A stretch of DNA of 64,000 nt. It comes from Streptomyces griseiscabiei. GTDB lineage: Bacteria > Actinomycetota > Actinomycetes > Streptomycetales > Streptomycetaceae. The stretch's first letter is position 1. Each line of letters starts with the position of its first letter. The DNA lies in contig NZ_JAGJBZ010000002.1 in assembly GCF_020010925.1 (NCBI RefSeq), forward strand, positions 1,860,001-1,924,000, written 5' to 3'. The notes beneath the pieces were generated by a model, which saw only the letters and a program-made list of their open reading frames with translations, was not told where the DNA came from and searched no databases. Below are positions 8,512-17,293 of this stretch, in pieces. The position numbers and the translations under genes are program-made.

Positions 8512-9293
8512 CCGGACTGCGTTACGTCTACGCCGTCTGCCGCCCCTTCGACGCGGCGCTCCAGTCCCAGCTGACCGGGGTGGCCGGCGCGCCGCCCCGG
8601 CAGCTGCGCCACCACGACCTGATCGCCGTGGTCAGCGAGGTGCCGGAGCGCGACTTCGCCGAGGAGCCGCTGCGCGCCCATCTGGAGGACCTGGACTGGC
8701 TGACCGAGACCGCCCGCGCCCACCAGAGCGTGATCGACGCCCTCACCGTCGTCACCACGCCCCTGCCGCTCCGGCTCGCCACCGTGTTCCGCGACGACAG
8801 CGGCGTACGGGTGATGCTGGAGGCCCGTGAGGAGGGCTTCCGGCGGACCCTGGAGCGGCTGGCGGGCCGGGTGGAGTGGGGAGTCAAGGTGTACGCCGAG
8901 CCCGAGGAGTCCGCGGAGCGGGAGCCGGCCCGGGCGCCCGCGAAGGTCTCCAGCGGGCGGGACTATCTGCGGCAGCGGCGGCGGAGCCACCGGGCCAACG
9001 AGGAGATGTGGGAGAACGCCGACCGGTTCGCGCGCGCTCTGCACGACACCCTCGCGGCGGCCGCCGAGGAGACCCGGCTGCACGCCCCGCAGAACTCCGC
9101 GCTCTCCGGTGCTCCCGGCCGCAATGTGCTGAACGCGGCCTATCTGGTGCCGCGCGCCCATTCCGAGGAGTTCGTGGAGCTGGTGGACCGCACGAAGGGT
9201 GAGGAACCGGGACTGCGGGTGGAACTCACCGGCCCGTGGGCGGCCTACTCGTTCAGTGGGGAGACCGGGGAGACCGGGGAGGACGGCTCGTGA
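8508..9293 (+). CDS. gvpL: gas vesicle protein GvpL (GvpL/F family)
   Basis: 261-residue second GvpL/F paralogue of the operon. The family features are LRYVYAVCRPF at the start, HHDLIAVVSEVPERDF, AHQSVIDALTVVTTPLPLRLATVF, WGVKVYAEP, and a C-terminal LNAAYLVPRAHSEEFVELVD followed by GPWAAYSFSGE. The insertion around residues 140-165 (GRDYLRQRRRSHRANEEMWE) is characteristic of actinobacterial GvpL. In haloarchaea GvpL interacts with most other accessory Gvp proteins. It overlaps gvpJ and gvpS. Confidence 0.9.
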   Translation: MTGLRYVYAVCRPFDAALQSQLTGVAGAPPRQLRHHDLIAVVSEVPERDFAEEPLRAHLEDLDWLTETARAHQSVIDALTVVTTPLPLRLATVFRDDSGVRVMLEAREEGFRRTLERLAGRVEWGVKVYAEPEESAEREPARAPAKVSSGRDYLRQRRRSHRANEEMWENADRFARALHDTLAAAAEETRLHAPQNSALSGAPGRNVLNAAYLVPRAHSEEFVELVDRTKGEEPGLRVELTGPWAAYSFSGETGETGEDGS

Positions 9294-9478
9294 CCGTGAT
9301 CGAACGCCGTGAGGTGGCCCTCGTCGACCTCCTCGACCGGCTGCTCGCCGGCGGGGTCGTCATCACCGGCGACCTCACGCTGCGCATCGCGGACGTCGAC
9401 CTCGTCCGTATCGACCTGAACGCGCTGATCAGCTCCGTGAACGCACAGGTCCCCTCACCCTGGGGAGGCAGCGAGTGA
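9290..9478 (+). CDS. gvpS: gas vesicle protein GvpS (small GvpA-like)
   Basis: 62-residue GvpA-superfamily minor component. The core VALVDLLDRLLAGGVVITGDLTLRIADVDLVRIDLNALISSV is the GvpA ribbon motif with almost no flanking sequence. The GTG start at 9290 sits inside the gvpL stop; a second GTG at 9296 is possible. The frame stays open upstream to 9236, but that part is coding for gvpL in another frame. Confidence 0.88.
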   Translation: MTVIERREVALVDLLDRLLAGGVVITGDLTLRIADVDLVRIDLNALISSVNAQVPSPWGGSE

Positions 9479-9756
9479 CCGGCCGCAACCGTCTCGAACT
9501 GGAGCCCGACACGGTGGAAAAGGACCTGGTCAAGCTGGTCCTCACCGTCGTCGAGCTGCTCCGTCAGCTGATGGAACGGCAGGCGGTGCGCCGTTTCGAC
9601 ACCGGGGAACTCTCGGAGGACCAGGAGGAGCGCATCGGGCTCACCCTGATGCTGCTGGACGACCGGATGACCGAGTTGCGCGAGCGCTACGGACTGCGGC
9701 CCGAGGACCTGAACCTGGACCTCGGGCCGCTGGGACCGTTGCTGCCGCGGGACTGA
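9475..9756 (+). CDS. gvpK: gas vesicle protein GvpK
   Basis: 93-residue GvpK-family protein, the last gene of the operon. It is helical with the family signature LVKLVLTVVELLRQLMERQAVRRFDTGELSEDQEERIGLTLMLLDDRMTELRERYGL and a short LNLDLGPLGPLLP end. The GTG start at 9475 overlaps the gvpS stop, with GGGGAGGCAGCGA as ribosome site. No clear terminator hairpin follows before the convergent methyltransferase end at 9808. Confidence 0.92.
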   Translation: MTGRNRLELEPDTVEKDLVKLVLTVVELLRQLMERQAVRRFDTGELSEDQEERIGLTLMLLDDRMTELRERYGLRPEDLNLDLGPLGPLLPRD

Positions 9757-9807
9757 CCGAAGAGGAGCGCAGGGAGACGGCAGGAGAGAGCAGGAGGGGC
9801 GGGGCTG

Positions 9808-10629
9808 TCAGGCCGCCTTGCGGCAGAGGATCTCTCCGTGCAGGACGGCGAACCAGCCGTCCTCCCGGCGCCCCCACTCCCGCCAGGCCGCCTCGATCGC
9901 CCGCAGCCGCTCGACCGTGGCGTGACCGCCCTCCGTCGCCCGTTCGGCGTACGCGGAGGCGACCGTCCGGTCCGCCCACAGTCCGCTCCACCAGGCCCGC
10001 TCGTCGGCCGTGGCGTACGTCCAGGTGGCGGAGGTCGCCGTGATGTCGGTGAGCCCCGCGCGCAGGGCCCAGGACTTCAGCCGGCGCCCCGCGTCGGGCT
10101 CACCGCCGTTGGCGCGGGCCACCCGGCGGTACAGGTCCAGCCAGTCGTCCATGCCCTCGGACTCGGGGAACCAGGTCATCGCCGCGTAGTCGGAGTCCCG
10201 GACGGCGATGATCCCGCCCGGCCTCGTCACACGGAGCATCTCGCGCAGCGCCTGCACCGGGTCGCCGACGTGCTGGAGCACCTGGTGCGCGTGGACCACG
10301 CTGAAGGTGTCGTCCGGGTGGTCCAGCGCGTGGACGTCCGCGACGGCGAAGTCCACGTTCTCCAGGCCGCGTTCGGCCGCCGTGGTGCGGGCCTGCTCCA
10401 GGATGCCGGGCGCGTGGTCGACACCGGTGACGTGTCCCTCCGGGACCAGGGCGGCCAGGTCGGCGGTGATCGTGCCCGGACCGCAGCCGATGTCCAGGAT
10501 CTTCATCTGGGGTTCGAGTGAACCGAGCAGGTAGGCCGCCGAGTTGGCGGCTGTCCGCCAGGTGTGCGAGCGCAGCACCGACTCATGGTGTCCGTGCGTG
10601 TAGACGGCGGTCTCCCGTGCCTTCGACAT
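9808..10629 (-). CDS. class I SAM-dependent methyltransferase
   Basis: 273-residue UbiE/Methyltransf_11-type enzyme. The SAM-binding motif I is ILDIGCGPGTITADLA (residues 44-59), the acidic loop is VTGVDHAPGILEQAR, motif II region is FAVADVHALDHPDDTFSVVHAHQVLQHV, and the post-motif is MLRVTRPGGIIAVRDSD. The substrate cannot be told. The Trp-rich C-terminal third (TWTYATADERAWWSGLWADR) is shared by many actinobacterial relatives. It is convergent with gvpK and looks monocistronic. Confidence 0.88.
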   Translation of the reverse strand: MSKARETAVYTHGHHESVLRSHTWRTAANSAAYLLGSLEPQMKILDIGCGPGTITADLAALVPEGHVTGVDHAPGILEQARTTAAERGLENVDFAVADVHALDHPDDTFSVVHAHQVLQHVGDPVQALREMLRVTRPGGIIAVRDSDYAAMTWFPESEGMDDWLDLYRRVARANGGEPDAGRRLKSWALRAGLTDITATSATWTYATADERAWWSGLWADRTVASAYAERATEGGHATVERLRAIEAAWREWGRREDGWFAVLHGEILCRKAA

Positions 10630-10652
10630 GGCCGTTCCCCTTCCACGAGGAC

Positions 10653-10676
10653 CACGCGGACCGTGAGGTCCGCGTG
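10653..10676 (-). promoter_or_regulatory. 10-bp inverted repeat before the methyltransferase
   Basis: CACGCGGACC-GTGA-GGTCCGCGTG, perfect 10-bp arms with a 4-nt spacer, centred about 35 nt upstream of the ATG at 10629. It could be an operator or a leader hairpin. No regulator gene is adjacent. Confidence 0.45.
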
Positions 10677-10787
10677 CGTTCGTCCTCGAACCGTACGCGG
10701 CCCGGCCGAATAATGAGACCGCCGTCTTGAATGGTGGACCTCCGTGGGCTGTGTCGGTGTCTGTCGGTGTCGGTGTCGGCGAGTGGG

Positions 10788-12281
10788 TCAGTGGAAGGGC
10801 ACGGGCCGGTAGACCGTCAGCGCCTCCGGGATCTTCCGGAGCGTCAGATCGCCCTGCGCCTCGGTGACTTCACCGTCGTACGCGAGCAGCGTGCCCGGCG
10901 CGATCCCGTCCACCCGGAGCCGTCGTACGCGGACCGCCGCGTGGGCCGGGGTGCGGGTCAGCGGGCCGGCGACGGCCGCGGCCAGCAGCCGCAGGGCCGG
11001 GCGGCGGCCGCCGTGCACGACACGGACGTCCAGCAGCCCGTCGGCCAGGTCGTAGCGCCGGACCGGGGCGAGGCCCAGCCGGTGGTAGGTGCCGTTGCCC
11101 GCGAAGAGCAGCCAGATCGGGCGCGGCCGGCCCTCGAAGGTGGCCTGCAGCGGATGCCGGTCGGAGCGCAGGACCCGCAGCGCCGCGACCACGCCCGCCG
11201 GCCAGCCGCCGACCAGCCGCTCCCAGCGCTCGCGCTCCCGCACCAGCTCGGGGTAGACGCCCAGGCTGAACGTGTTGATGAAGTGGCCCTCGGTGTCGCC
11301 GGTCGTGAAGTGCCCGAGGTCCACCCGGACGGCCTCGCCCTGGCGCACGGCACGGGCCAGGTCGCGGACGTCCTCCACCCCGAGGTCGTACGCGAAGTGG
11401 TTGAGGGTGCCGCCGGGGAGGACCGCGAGGGGGAGGCCGTGGCGCAGGGCGACCTCGGCGGCGGCGTTCACCGTGCCGTCGCCGCCGCACACGCCGAGCA
11501 CCCGGGCGTGGGTGGCCGCCTTCTCCAACTCGGCCCGTACGTCGTCCGGTTCGCACTCCACGGTCTCGGCGCCGGGCAGCACGTTCTGCAGCGCGCGCAC
11601 CCGGTCCGACGTCCCCGAGGCCCGGTTGGCGATCACCACCAGGCCGTCCCCCTCCGGCAGCGCGGGCGCGTCCACGTACGGGCGTCCGGGCGGGGGGAGC
11701 TGGTCGCGGGTCGGCACGATGCCCCGTACGGCGTACGCGGCACCCACGCCCAGGGCGGCGCCCACCAGGACGTCGCTCGGGAAGTGCACGCCCGTGTACA
11801 CGCGGGACAGGGCGACGGCGGTGGCCAGCGGGGCGACCGCCGCCCCCCAGCCGCGTGACTCCAGGGCGACACCGGCCGCGAAGGCGGCGGCGGAGGCGGA
11901 GTGGCCCGAGGGGAACGACGTGGTGATCGGCTGGCGCTTCAGCTGCCGGGTCAGGGGCACGTTGTCCAGGATCGGGCGGGGGCGGCGGATCGAGCGCTTG
12001 CCGAGGGTGTTGATCGTGGCCGAGGCGAGGGCGAGCGAGGCGACGCCCCGGACGGCCGCCCTGCGGGCCCTGGGACTCCTGGTCGCCGCGATCGCCGCCG
12101 CCGTGGCGAACCAGAGGACGCCGTGGTTCGCGGCGCGGCTCAGCTTGGGGAGCAGGGGGTGCGCGCCGGGCCAGTCGCGGGTCGCCACCGCGTTGAACAG
12201 CCGGCTGTCCGCGGCGAGGAAACGGTCCCTGAGGATGTGGTGGCCCGGGGGGCGGACGGTGAGGTCGACGTCTGGGGTCAT
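10788..12281 (-). CDS. bifunctional PAP2 phosphatase / diacylglycerol kinase fusion
   Basis: 497 residues with two lipid-metabolism domains. The PAP2 (phosphatidate phosphatase-like) half covers about 1-200, with motifs KRSIRRPRP, PSGHSASAAAFA and SRVYTGVHFPSDVLVG, i.e. all three catalytic signatures. The second half (210-497) is a DAGK/sphingosine-kinase catalytic domain with CGGDGTVNAAAEVA and PGGTLNHFAYDLG. The two activities are formally opposite (lipid-phosphate removal versus diacylglycerol phosphorylation), suggesting channelled lipid turnover or undecaprenyl-phosphate recycling; that is inference. The ATG at 12281 (MTPDVDLTV) is chosen; the frame is open upstream only through the repeat region. 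Several hydrophobic segments lie in the PAP2 half. Confidence 0.88.
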   Translation of the reverse strand: MTPDVDLTVRPPGHHILRDRFLAADSRLFNAVATRDWPGAHPLLPKLSRAANHGVLWFATAAAIAATRSPRARRAAVRGVASLALASATINTLGKRSIRRPRPILDNVPLTRQLKRQPITTSFPSGHSASAAAFAAGVALESRGWGAAVAPLATAVALSRVYTGVHFPSDVLVGAALGVGAAYAVRGIVPTRDQLPPPGRPYVDAPALPEGDGLVVIANRASGTSDRVRALQNVLPGAETVECEPDDVRAELEKAATHARVLGVCGGDGTVNAAAEVALRHGLPLAVLPGGTLNHFAYDLGVEDVRDLARAVRQGEAVRVDLGHFTTGDTEGHFINTFSLGVYPELVRERERWERLVGGWPAGVVAALRVLRSDRHPLQATFEGRPRPIWLLFAGNGTYHRLGLAPVRRYDLADGLLDVRVVHGGRRPALRLLAAAVAGPLTRTPAHAAVRVRRLRVDGIAPGTLLAYDGEVTEAQGDLTLRKIPEALTVYRPVPFH

Positions 12282-12597
12282 GAGACCACGGGTACCCCAT
12301 GCGGGCCGAACCGTGTCGGGCGGGGTGGGGTTGGGTGCGGGTGGGTGGGGGTGTGTGGTCGGGTGCGGGTCCGGTGGGGCTTCTCGCGCAGTTCCCCGCG
12401 CCCCTGAAAAGCAGGGGCTGCGCCCCGTGCTTTTCGTCCCGAAAGGGCCGCAGGCCTCTTTCAGGGGCGCGGGGAACTGCGCGACCAGCCCCCACCGGAC
12501 CCGCACCCGACCACACTGCCTCCGCCCCACAGCCGCACCACGGTCGCCCGGGAAATGGATTTGCCCGGGTGGTGGAGCAACTCGGAGAATGCGCGGC
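12282..12597. other. 316-bp divergent intergenic region dominated by an inverted repeat
   Basis: The region lies between the divergent PAP2-DAGK and ABC-F genes. It holds one large hyphenated inverted repeat (see the repeat entry) and an initial G/T-rich run at about 12312-12356. Both promoters must lie here, but I cannot pick out convincing -10/-35 pairs. Confidence 0.5.
12359..12510. repeat. large inverted repeat, dispersed streptomycete intergenic element
   Basis: Arms 12359-12379 and 12490-12510 pair over 21 bp without mismatch; inside them 12386-12409 pairs with 12459-12482 over 24 bp. The loop contains a further hairpin (CAGGGGCTG around 12412 and a GGGCCGCAGGCC run). The core GCGCAGTTCCCCGCGCCCC recurs at 21515 (one arm), 31072 (reverse, diverged) and 62364/62484 (both arms), so this is a dispersed family rather than a gene-specific site. 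Confidence 0.85.
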
Positions 12598-14217
12598 ATG
12601 GGACATCTCGAAGCCGCTCATCTGGAGTACTACCTGCCGGACGGGAGGGCACTGCTCGGGGATGTGTCCTTCCGGGTCGGAGAAGGAGCGGTCGTCGCGC
12701 TGGTCGGGCCCAACGGGGCCGGGAAGACGACGTTGCTGCGGCTGATCTCGGGGGAGCTGAAGCCGCACGGCGGGTCGGTGACCGTCAGCGGCGGGCTCGG
12801 GGTGATGCGGCAGTTCGTGGGGTCCGTGCGGGACGAGACGACCGTGCGGGACCTGCTGGTGTCCGTGGCCCAGCCGAGGATCAGGGACGCCGCGAAGGCC
12901 GTCGACGCCGCCGAGCACGGGATCATGACCGTGGACGACGAGGCGGCCCAGCTGACCTACGCGCAGGCCCTCTCCGACTGGGCCGAGGTGCGCGGCTACG
13001 AGGCCGAGACCCTGTGGGACATCTGCACCATGGCCGCGCTCGGCGTGCCGTACGAGAAGGCGCAGTGGCGGCAGGTGCGGACGCTCTCCGGCGGTGAGCA
13101 GAAGCGGCTCGTGCTGGAGGCGCTGCTGCGGGGCACCGAGCAGGTGCTCCTCCTCGACGAGCCCGACAACTACCTCGACGTGCCCGGCAAGCGGTGGCTG
13201 GAGGAGCGGCTGAAGGAGACCCGCAAGACCGTGCTCTTCGTCTCCCACGACCGGGAACTGCTCTCCCGCGCCGCCGAGAAGATCGTCAGCGTGGAGCCGG
13301 GCCCGGCGGGCGCGGACGCCTGGGTGCACGGCGGCGGGTTCGCCACCTACCACGAGGCGCGGACGCAGCGCTTCGAGCGCTTCGAGGAACTGCGCCGGCG
13401 CTGGGACGAGAAGCACGAGCAGCTGAAGAAGCTCGTCCTGAACCTCCGGCAGGCGGCCGAGAACAGCCCCGCGCTGGCCTCCCGCTACTCGGCCGCCCAG
13501 ACCCGGCTGCGCAAGTTCGAGGAGGCCGGGCCGCCGCCCGAGCCGCCGCGCGAGCAGGACATCACCATGCGGCTCAAGGGCGGCCGTACCGGCGTCAGGG
13601 CCGTCACCTGCAAGGCCCTTGAGCTGACCGGCCTGATGAAACCCTTCGACCTGGAGGTCTTCTACGGCGAACGGGTCGCCGTCCTCGGCTCCAACGGCTC
13701 GGGCAAGTCCCACTTCCTGCGGCTGCTCGCCGGAGACCACGTTGCCCACACGGGCGAGTGGAAGCTCGGCGCCAGGGTCCTGCCGGGGCACTTCGCGCAG
13801 ACGCACGCCCACCCGGAGCTGGAGGGGCGCCCGCTGCTCGACATCCTGTGGAAGGAGCACGCGCAGGACCGGGGAGCCGCCATGTCCCGGCTGCGCCGCT
13901 ACGAGCTGACCAAGCAGGCCGAGCAGCCGTTCGACCGGCTCTCCGGGGGCCAGCAGGCCCGCTTCCAGATCCTGCTGCTGGAGTTGCAGGGCGTGACCGC
14001 CCTGCTCCTCGACGAGCCCACCGACAACCTCGACCTGGAGTCGGCGGAGGCCCTTCAGGAGGGGCTGGAGGCCTTCGAGGGGACGGTCCTCGCTGTCACC
14101 CACGACCGCTGGTTCGCTCGCTCGTTCGATCGCTATCTGGTCTTCGGCTCCGACGGCCGGGTACGGGAGACCCCGGAGCCGGTCTGGGACGAGCGCCGTG
14201 TGGAGCGCGCCCGCTAG
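12598..14217 (+). CDS. ABC-F family ATP-binding protein
   Basis: 539-residue soluble protein with two ABC cassettes and no membrane domain, the ABC-F class that acts on the ribosome as translation factor or antibiotic-protection protein. Cassette 1 has Walker A GPNGAGKT, signature LSGGEQKR and Walker B LLLDEPDNYLD. Cassette 2 has GSNGSGKS, LSGGQQAR and LLLDEPTDNLD. The linker, with helices FERFEELRRRWDEKHEQLKKL, lies about 255-330. The second Walker B glutamate is followed by DNLD as usual. ATG 12598 is preceded by GGAG at 12584-12587; an ATG at 12589 is too close to it. It is not obviously a specific resistance determinant. Confidence 0.9.
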   Translation: MGHLEAAHLEYYLPDGRALLGDVSFRVGEGAVVALVGPNGAGKTTLLRLISGELKPHGGSVTVSGGLGVMRQFVGSVRDETTVRDLLVSVAQPRIRDAAKAVDAAEHGIMTVDDEAAQLTYAQALSDWAEVRGYEAETLWDICTMAALGVPYEKAQWRQVRTLSGGEQKRLVLEALLRGTEQVLLLDEPDNYLDVPGKRWLEERLKETRKTVLFVSHDRELLSRAAEKIVSVEPGPAGADAWVHGGGFATYHEARTQRFERFEELRRRWDEKHEQLKKLVLNLRQAAENSPALASRYSAAQTRLRKFEEAGPPPEPPREQDITMRLKGGRTGVRAVTCKALELTGLMKPFDLEVFYGERVAVLGSNGSGKSHFLRLLAGDHVAHTGEWKLGARVLPGHFAQTHAHPELEGRPLLDILWKEHAQDRGAAMSRLRRYELTKQAEQPFDRLSGGQQARFQILLLELQGVTALLLDEPTDNLDLESAEALQEGLEAFEGTVLAVTHDRWFARSFDRYLVFGSDGRVRETPEPVWDERRVERAR

Positions 14218-14228
14218 CCGGCCGCCGC

Positions 14229-14258
14229 CCCCGGGTCCTCACAGGGGCCCGGGGCCCC
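14229..14258 (+). terminator. possible terminator hairpin after the ABC-F gene
   Basis: CCCCGGG at 14229-14235 pairs with CCCGGGG at 14248-14254. The overlapping palindrome 14244-14258 (GGGGCC-CGG-GGCCCC) offers an alternative fold. Without a U-tract it is only suggestive. Confidence 0.35.
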
Positions 14259-14305
14259 GGATGTTCGTACAGTGGAGGGAGGACCACGACGATCGGGGTA
14301 CCACC

Positions 14306-14533
14306 ATGACCGGAGTGCACCCGGACCAGCTGGACGATCAGCAGTTGATGAAGGAGCTGGAGTCGATCCACCGCACACGGCACGACACCCTGCTGCACGG
14401 ATCGACGGAGGCGCTGCGCACCCACAACGAGCGGATGGCGCTGCTGGAGGGCGAGTATCTGCGCCGCCATCCGCGCCGGCCGGTCGTCCCGGGCCGCACC
14501 CGGGACGGCGCCCGGGAGCGAGGGCCGGCATGA
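14306..14533 (+). CDS. small conserved actinobacterial protein (DUF6158-like)
   Basis: 75 residues, mostly helical and highly charged: TGVHPDQLDDQQLMKELESIHRTRHDTLLHGS, then NERMALLEGEYLRRHPRRP. The form resembles small proteins annotated as DUF6158 in Streptomyces, of unknown function; I recall this family but cannot verify it here. GATCGGGGTACC precedes the ATG. Its stop overlaps the next gene (ATGA), so the two are probably co-translated. Confidence 0.65.
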   Translation: MTGVHPDQLDDQQLMKELESIHRTRHDTLLHGSTEALRTHNERMALLEGEYLRRHPRRPVVPGRTRDGARERGPA

Positions 14534-15138
14534 CATCAGGTGGGACACCGCGGTCACGGCAGTCACGGGTGAGCACGCTGCTCACCCGGCACGCCGAGGC
14601 CCAGGACCTCTTCGGCGCGCGGGTCCACGCCGTCCGCGACGACCGGTGGGACGCCGGTACCCCGTGCGCCGAGTGGTCGGTGCGTGACCTCGTCAACCAT
14701 CTCGTGTCCGAGCAGTTGTGGGTGCCGTCGCTGGTACGGGACGGCTGCATGATCGAGGAGGTCGGCGACACGTTCGAGGGGGATCTGCTGGGGCCGGACC
14801 CCGCGGCCTCCTGGGACACCGCCGCGCACTCCGCGCGCGAGGCGTTCGGGGCGCCCGGGGCGCTCGACCGGACGGTTCATCTGTCGTACGGGGACACTCC
14901 GGCGACGGCGTACTGCGCGCAGATGGTCGCCGATCTCGTGGTGCACGCGTGGGATCTCTCGCGGGCGATCGGGTACGAGGAGCGGTTGCCGGAGGAACTG
15001 GTGTCGTTCGCGGCGGAGGAGATCGCGCCGTACGCGGGGGAGCTGGAGAAGAGCGGGTTGTTCGGGGCGGCGGTGGAGCCGCCGGTGGGGGCCGACGCCC
15101 AGACCCGGTTGTTGTGCCTGCTGGGGCGGAGGCCCTAG
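14530..15138 (+). CDS. TIGR03086-type DinB/mycothiol maleylpyruvate isomerase-like protein
   Basis: 202-residue four-helix-bundle protein of the DinB/MDMPI superfamily. The diagnostic opening is FGARVHAVRDDRWDAGTPCAEWSVRDLVNHLVSEQLWV, in which the PC.eWsv.dLv.H motif carries a metal-ligand His. A further ADLVVHAWDLSRAIG contains the second His, and C-terminal ADAQTRLLCLLGRRP matches the usual terminus. Members with full His sets bind a divalent metal and some use mycothiol; the substrate here is unknown. Confidence 0.8.
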   Translation: MTSGGTPRSRQSRVSTLLTRHAEAQDLFGARVHAVRDDRWDAGTPCAEWSVRDLVNHLVSEQLWVPSLVRDGCMIEEVGDTFEGDLLGPDPAASWDTAAHSAREAFGAPGALDRTVHLSYGDTPATAYCAQMVADLVVHAWDLSRAIGYEERLPEELVSFAAEEIAPYAGELEKSGLFGAAVEPPVGADAQTRLLCLLGRRP

Positions 15139-15178
15139 AGCCGGTTCGAGCTCGGGGCCCCAGCCCTTCTTGTCGCCG

Positions 15179-17293
15179 TCAGCAGTGTGTCGGTGGGCGG
15201 TCCCAGTGGCGGTGGGCGGCTGTCGCCGCGACGAACTCCCTGGTGAAGTCCTCGCTCGCGGTGCCCTGGGCCGTGTCCGTGACCACACCCCGGTCGGCGA
15301 CCACGTGGTGGAACTCGGAGGAGAGACGGACCCCCTCGGGCCGCAGCGCGGCGAGGATGCCGACGCCGGAGCCGAGGGCGCCGATCGGCTTGCCGTGACG
15401 GTAGGCGTCGCGGACGAAGCGCATGGCGTCGGGGTCGGTGGCCGGGGACGGCGTGGCGACGGGACCGCCGGGGAGCAGGACCGCGTCGTACAGCACGGAA
15501 GCGACCGTCGGCAGGGCCCGGTCCACGGTGTACTCCGCGCCGTCCGCCCCGCGTACCGTGCCGTCCCGCGCCGCCAGCGCCTCGACGATCGCGCCCTCGG
15601 CCGCCAGGGCCTCCCGCACGCTCGTCACCTGCTCGGCGTCCACCCCGTCGGCCACCAGCACGGCGATCTGCCGGGTACGGATCGAACCGGGGCCGCGCTG
15701 CGACTCCAGGCTGAGGGCGGGGGAGGTGAGCTTGTACGCCACCGGCTCGGCGTCCGACGGGACGGGCACCCCGATGCCCTTCGCCACCTCGGCCGCCAAC
15801 TCCGGGTCCACCTTGGCCAGTTCACCGACCGTACGGGCGCGGACGGTGAGCGCGCCGACCTTGCCGAGTTCGAAGCGGAAGGCGGCCACGATGTGCTCCC
15901 GCTCCCACGGGGCCATGCTGTTCCAGAACATGGCGGGCTGGCTGTGGTGGTCCTTGAAACTCTCGCTGCGGCGGCGGATCTTGGCGCCGTCGACGCGCTC
16001 GGCGAGATGGGTGTAGGCGTGCGGGTCGACGCCCGCGTGGGCCGGGCAGCCGCCGCCGAGGGAGTTCGGGGAGTAGTTCGTGCCGCCGTGGATCGCCGAC
16101 TGGTGAGAGCCGTCGCGCTGGTTGGTGCGCACCGGGGCGACCGGGCGGTTCACCGGCAGCTGACTGAAGTTGGGGCCGCCCAGGCGGATCAACTGGGTGT
16201 CCAGATAGGAGAAGTTGCGGGCCTGGAGCAGCGGATCGTTGGTGAAGTCGATGCCGGGGACGACGTTCGCGGTGTGGAAGGCGACCTGTTCCGTCTCGGC
16301 GAAGAAGTTCTCCGGGTTGCGGTCCAGCACCATGCGGCCGATCGGCCGTACCGGCACCTGCTCCTCGGGGATGACCTTGGTGGCGTCGAGCAGATCGAAG
16401 TCGAAGGCGAACTCGTCCTCCTCCGGCACCAGTTGGACGCCCAGCTCCCATTCCGGGTACTCGCCGGCCTCGATCGCGTCCCACAGGTCCCGGCGGTTGA
16501 AGTCCGGGTCCCGGCCCTGGCACTCCTGCGCCTCGTCCCACACCAGCGAGTGTGTGCCCAGCTTCGGTTTCCAGTGGAACTTCACGAACGTGCCCCGCCC
16601 GTCGGCGGTCACGAACCGGAAGGTGTGCACCCCGAAGCCCTGCATCATGCGGTAGCTGCGCGGGATCGCCCGGTCCGACATCAGCCACATGATCGCGTGC
16701 AGGGTCTCCGGCTGCAGCGACACGAAGTCCCAGAGCGTGTCGTGCGCGGATGCGCCGGTCGGGATGTCGTTGTGCGGCTCCGGCTTCACCGCGTGCACGA
16801 AGTCGGGGAACTTGATGCCGTCCTGGATGAAGAAGACCGGGAAGTTGTTCCCGACCAGATCGTAATTGCCGTCCGACGTATAGAACTTGGTGGCGAAGCC
16901 GCGTACGTCCCGCACGGTGTCCGCCGAGCCGCGCGGCCCCTGCACGGTGGAGAACCGCACGAAGACCGGGGTGCGGACCGAGGGGTCCTGGAGGAACGCG
17001 GCACGGGTGAACTCCGCGCAGGATTCGTACGGTTCGAAGTACCCGTACGCGCCCGCGCCCCGAGCGTGGACCACACGCTCCGGGATCCGCTCATGGTCGA
17101 AATGGGTGAGTTTCTCCCGGAAGTGGAAGTCCTCCATCAGCGTCGGCCCGCGCTCACCGGCGGCCAGGGAGTCGTCGGTGTGGTCGACGGCCACGCCCTG
17201 GTCGGTGGTGAGGGGGCCCGAGACCGGGTCGGCCGGGTGGGCGGCCTCGCGCTGCTCCCGCTTGCGGTCCATGGGGTCGAAGGGGGCGCTCAT
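15179..17293 (-). CDS. katE: large-subunit catalase (HPII/KatE type)
   Basis: 704-residue clade-2 haem catalase that disproportionates hydrogen peroxide. The catalytic His is in [11 protein letters not shown], the active-site Asn region is [14 protein letters not shown], and the proximal haem Tyr is in [18 protein letters not shown]. After the catalase core, residues from about 534 form the extra C-terminal class-I glutamine-amidotransferase/DJ-1-like domain ([22 protein letters not shown]) found only in large catalases. The start overlaps the stop of the upstream PfpI-like gene by 4 bp, so both are made from one message. Confidence 0.95.
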   Translation of the reverse strand: MSAPFDPMDRKREQREAAHPADPVSGPLTTDQGVAVDHTDDSLAAGERGPTLMEDFHFREKLTHFDHERIPERVVHARGAGAYGYFEPYESCAEFTRAAFLQDPSVRTPVFVRFSTVQGPRGSADTVRDVRGFATKFYTSDGNYDLVGNNFPVFFIQDGIKFPDFVHAVKPEPHNDIPTGASAHDTLWDFVSLQPETLHAIMWLMSDRAIPRSYRMMQGFGVHTFRFVTADGRGTFVKFHWKPKLGTHSLVWDEAQECQGRDPDFNRRDLWDAIEAGEYPEWELGVQLVPEEDEFAFDFDLLDATKVIPEEQVPVRPIGRMVLDRNPENFFAETEQVAFHTANVVPGIDFTNDPLLQARNFSYLDTQLIRLGGPNFSQLPVNRPVAPVRTNQRDGSHQSAIHGGTNYSPNSLGGGCPAHAGVDPHAYTHLAERVDGAKIRRRSESFKDHHSQPAMFWNSMAPWEREHIVAAFRFELGKVGALTVRARTVGELAKVDPELAAEVAKGIGVPVPSDAEPVAYKLTSPALSLESQRGPGSIRTRQIAVLVADGVDAEQVTSVREALAAEGAIVEALAARDGTVRGADGAEYTVDRALPTVASVLYDAVLLPGGPVATPSPATDPDAMRFVRDAYRHGKPIGALGSGVGILAALRPEGVRLSSEFHHVVADRGVVTDTAQGTASEDFTREFVAATAAHRHWDRPPTHC

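Noticed and set aside
12359..12510. riboswitch or tRNA-like structure
   Set aside because: The fold is one long near-perfect inverted repeat of a dispersed sequence, lacking any conserved aptamer pattern or cloverleaf.
10870..14103. 1077-codon open frame on the minus strand spanning the PAP2 and ABC-F genes
   Set aside because: Its translation is Arg/Pro/Gly-rich with no family motif and lies opposite or out of frame with two clearly conserved genes; long open antisense frames are normal at this GC content.
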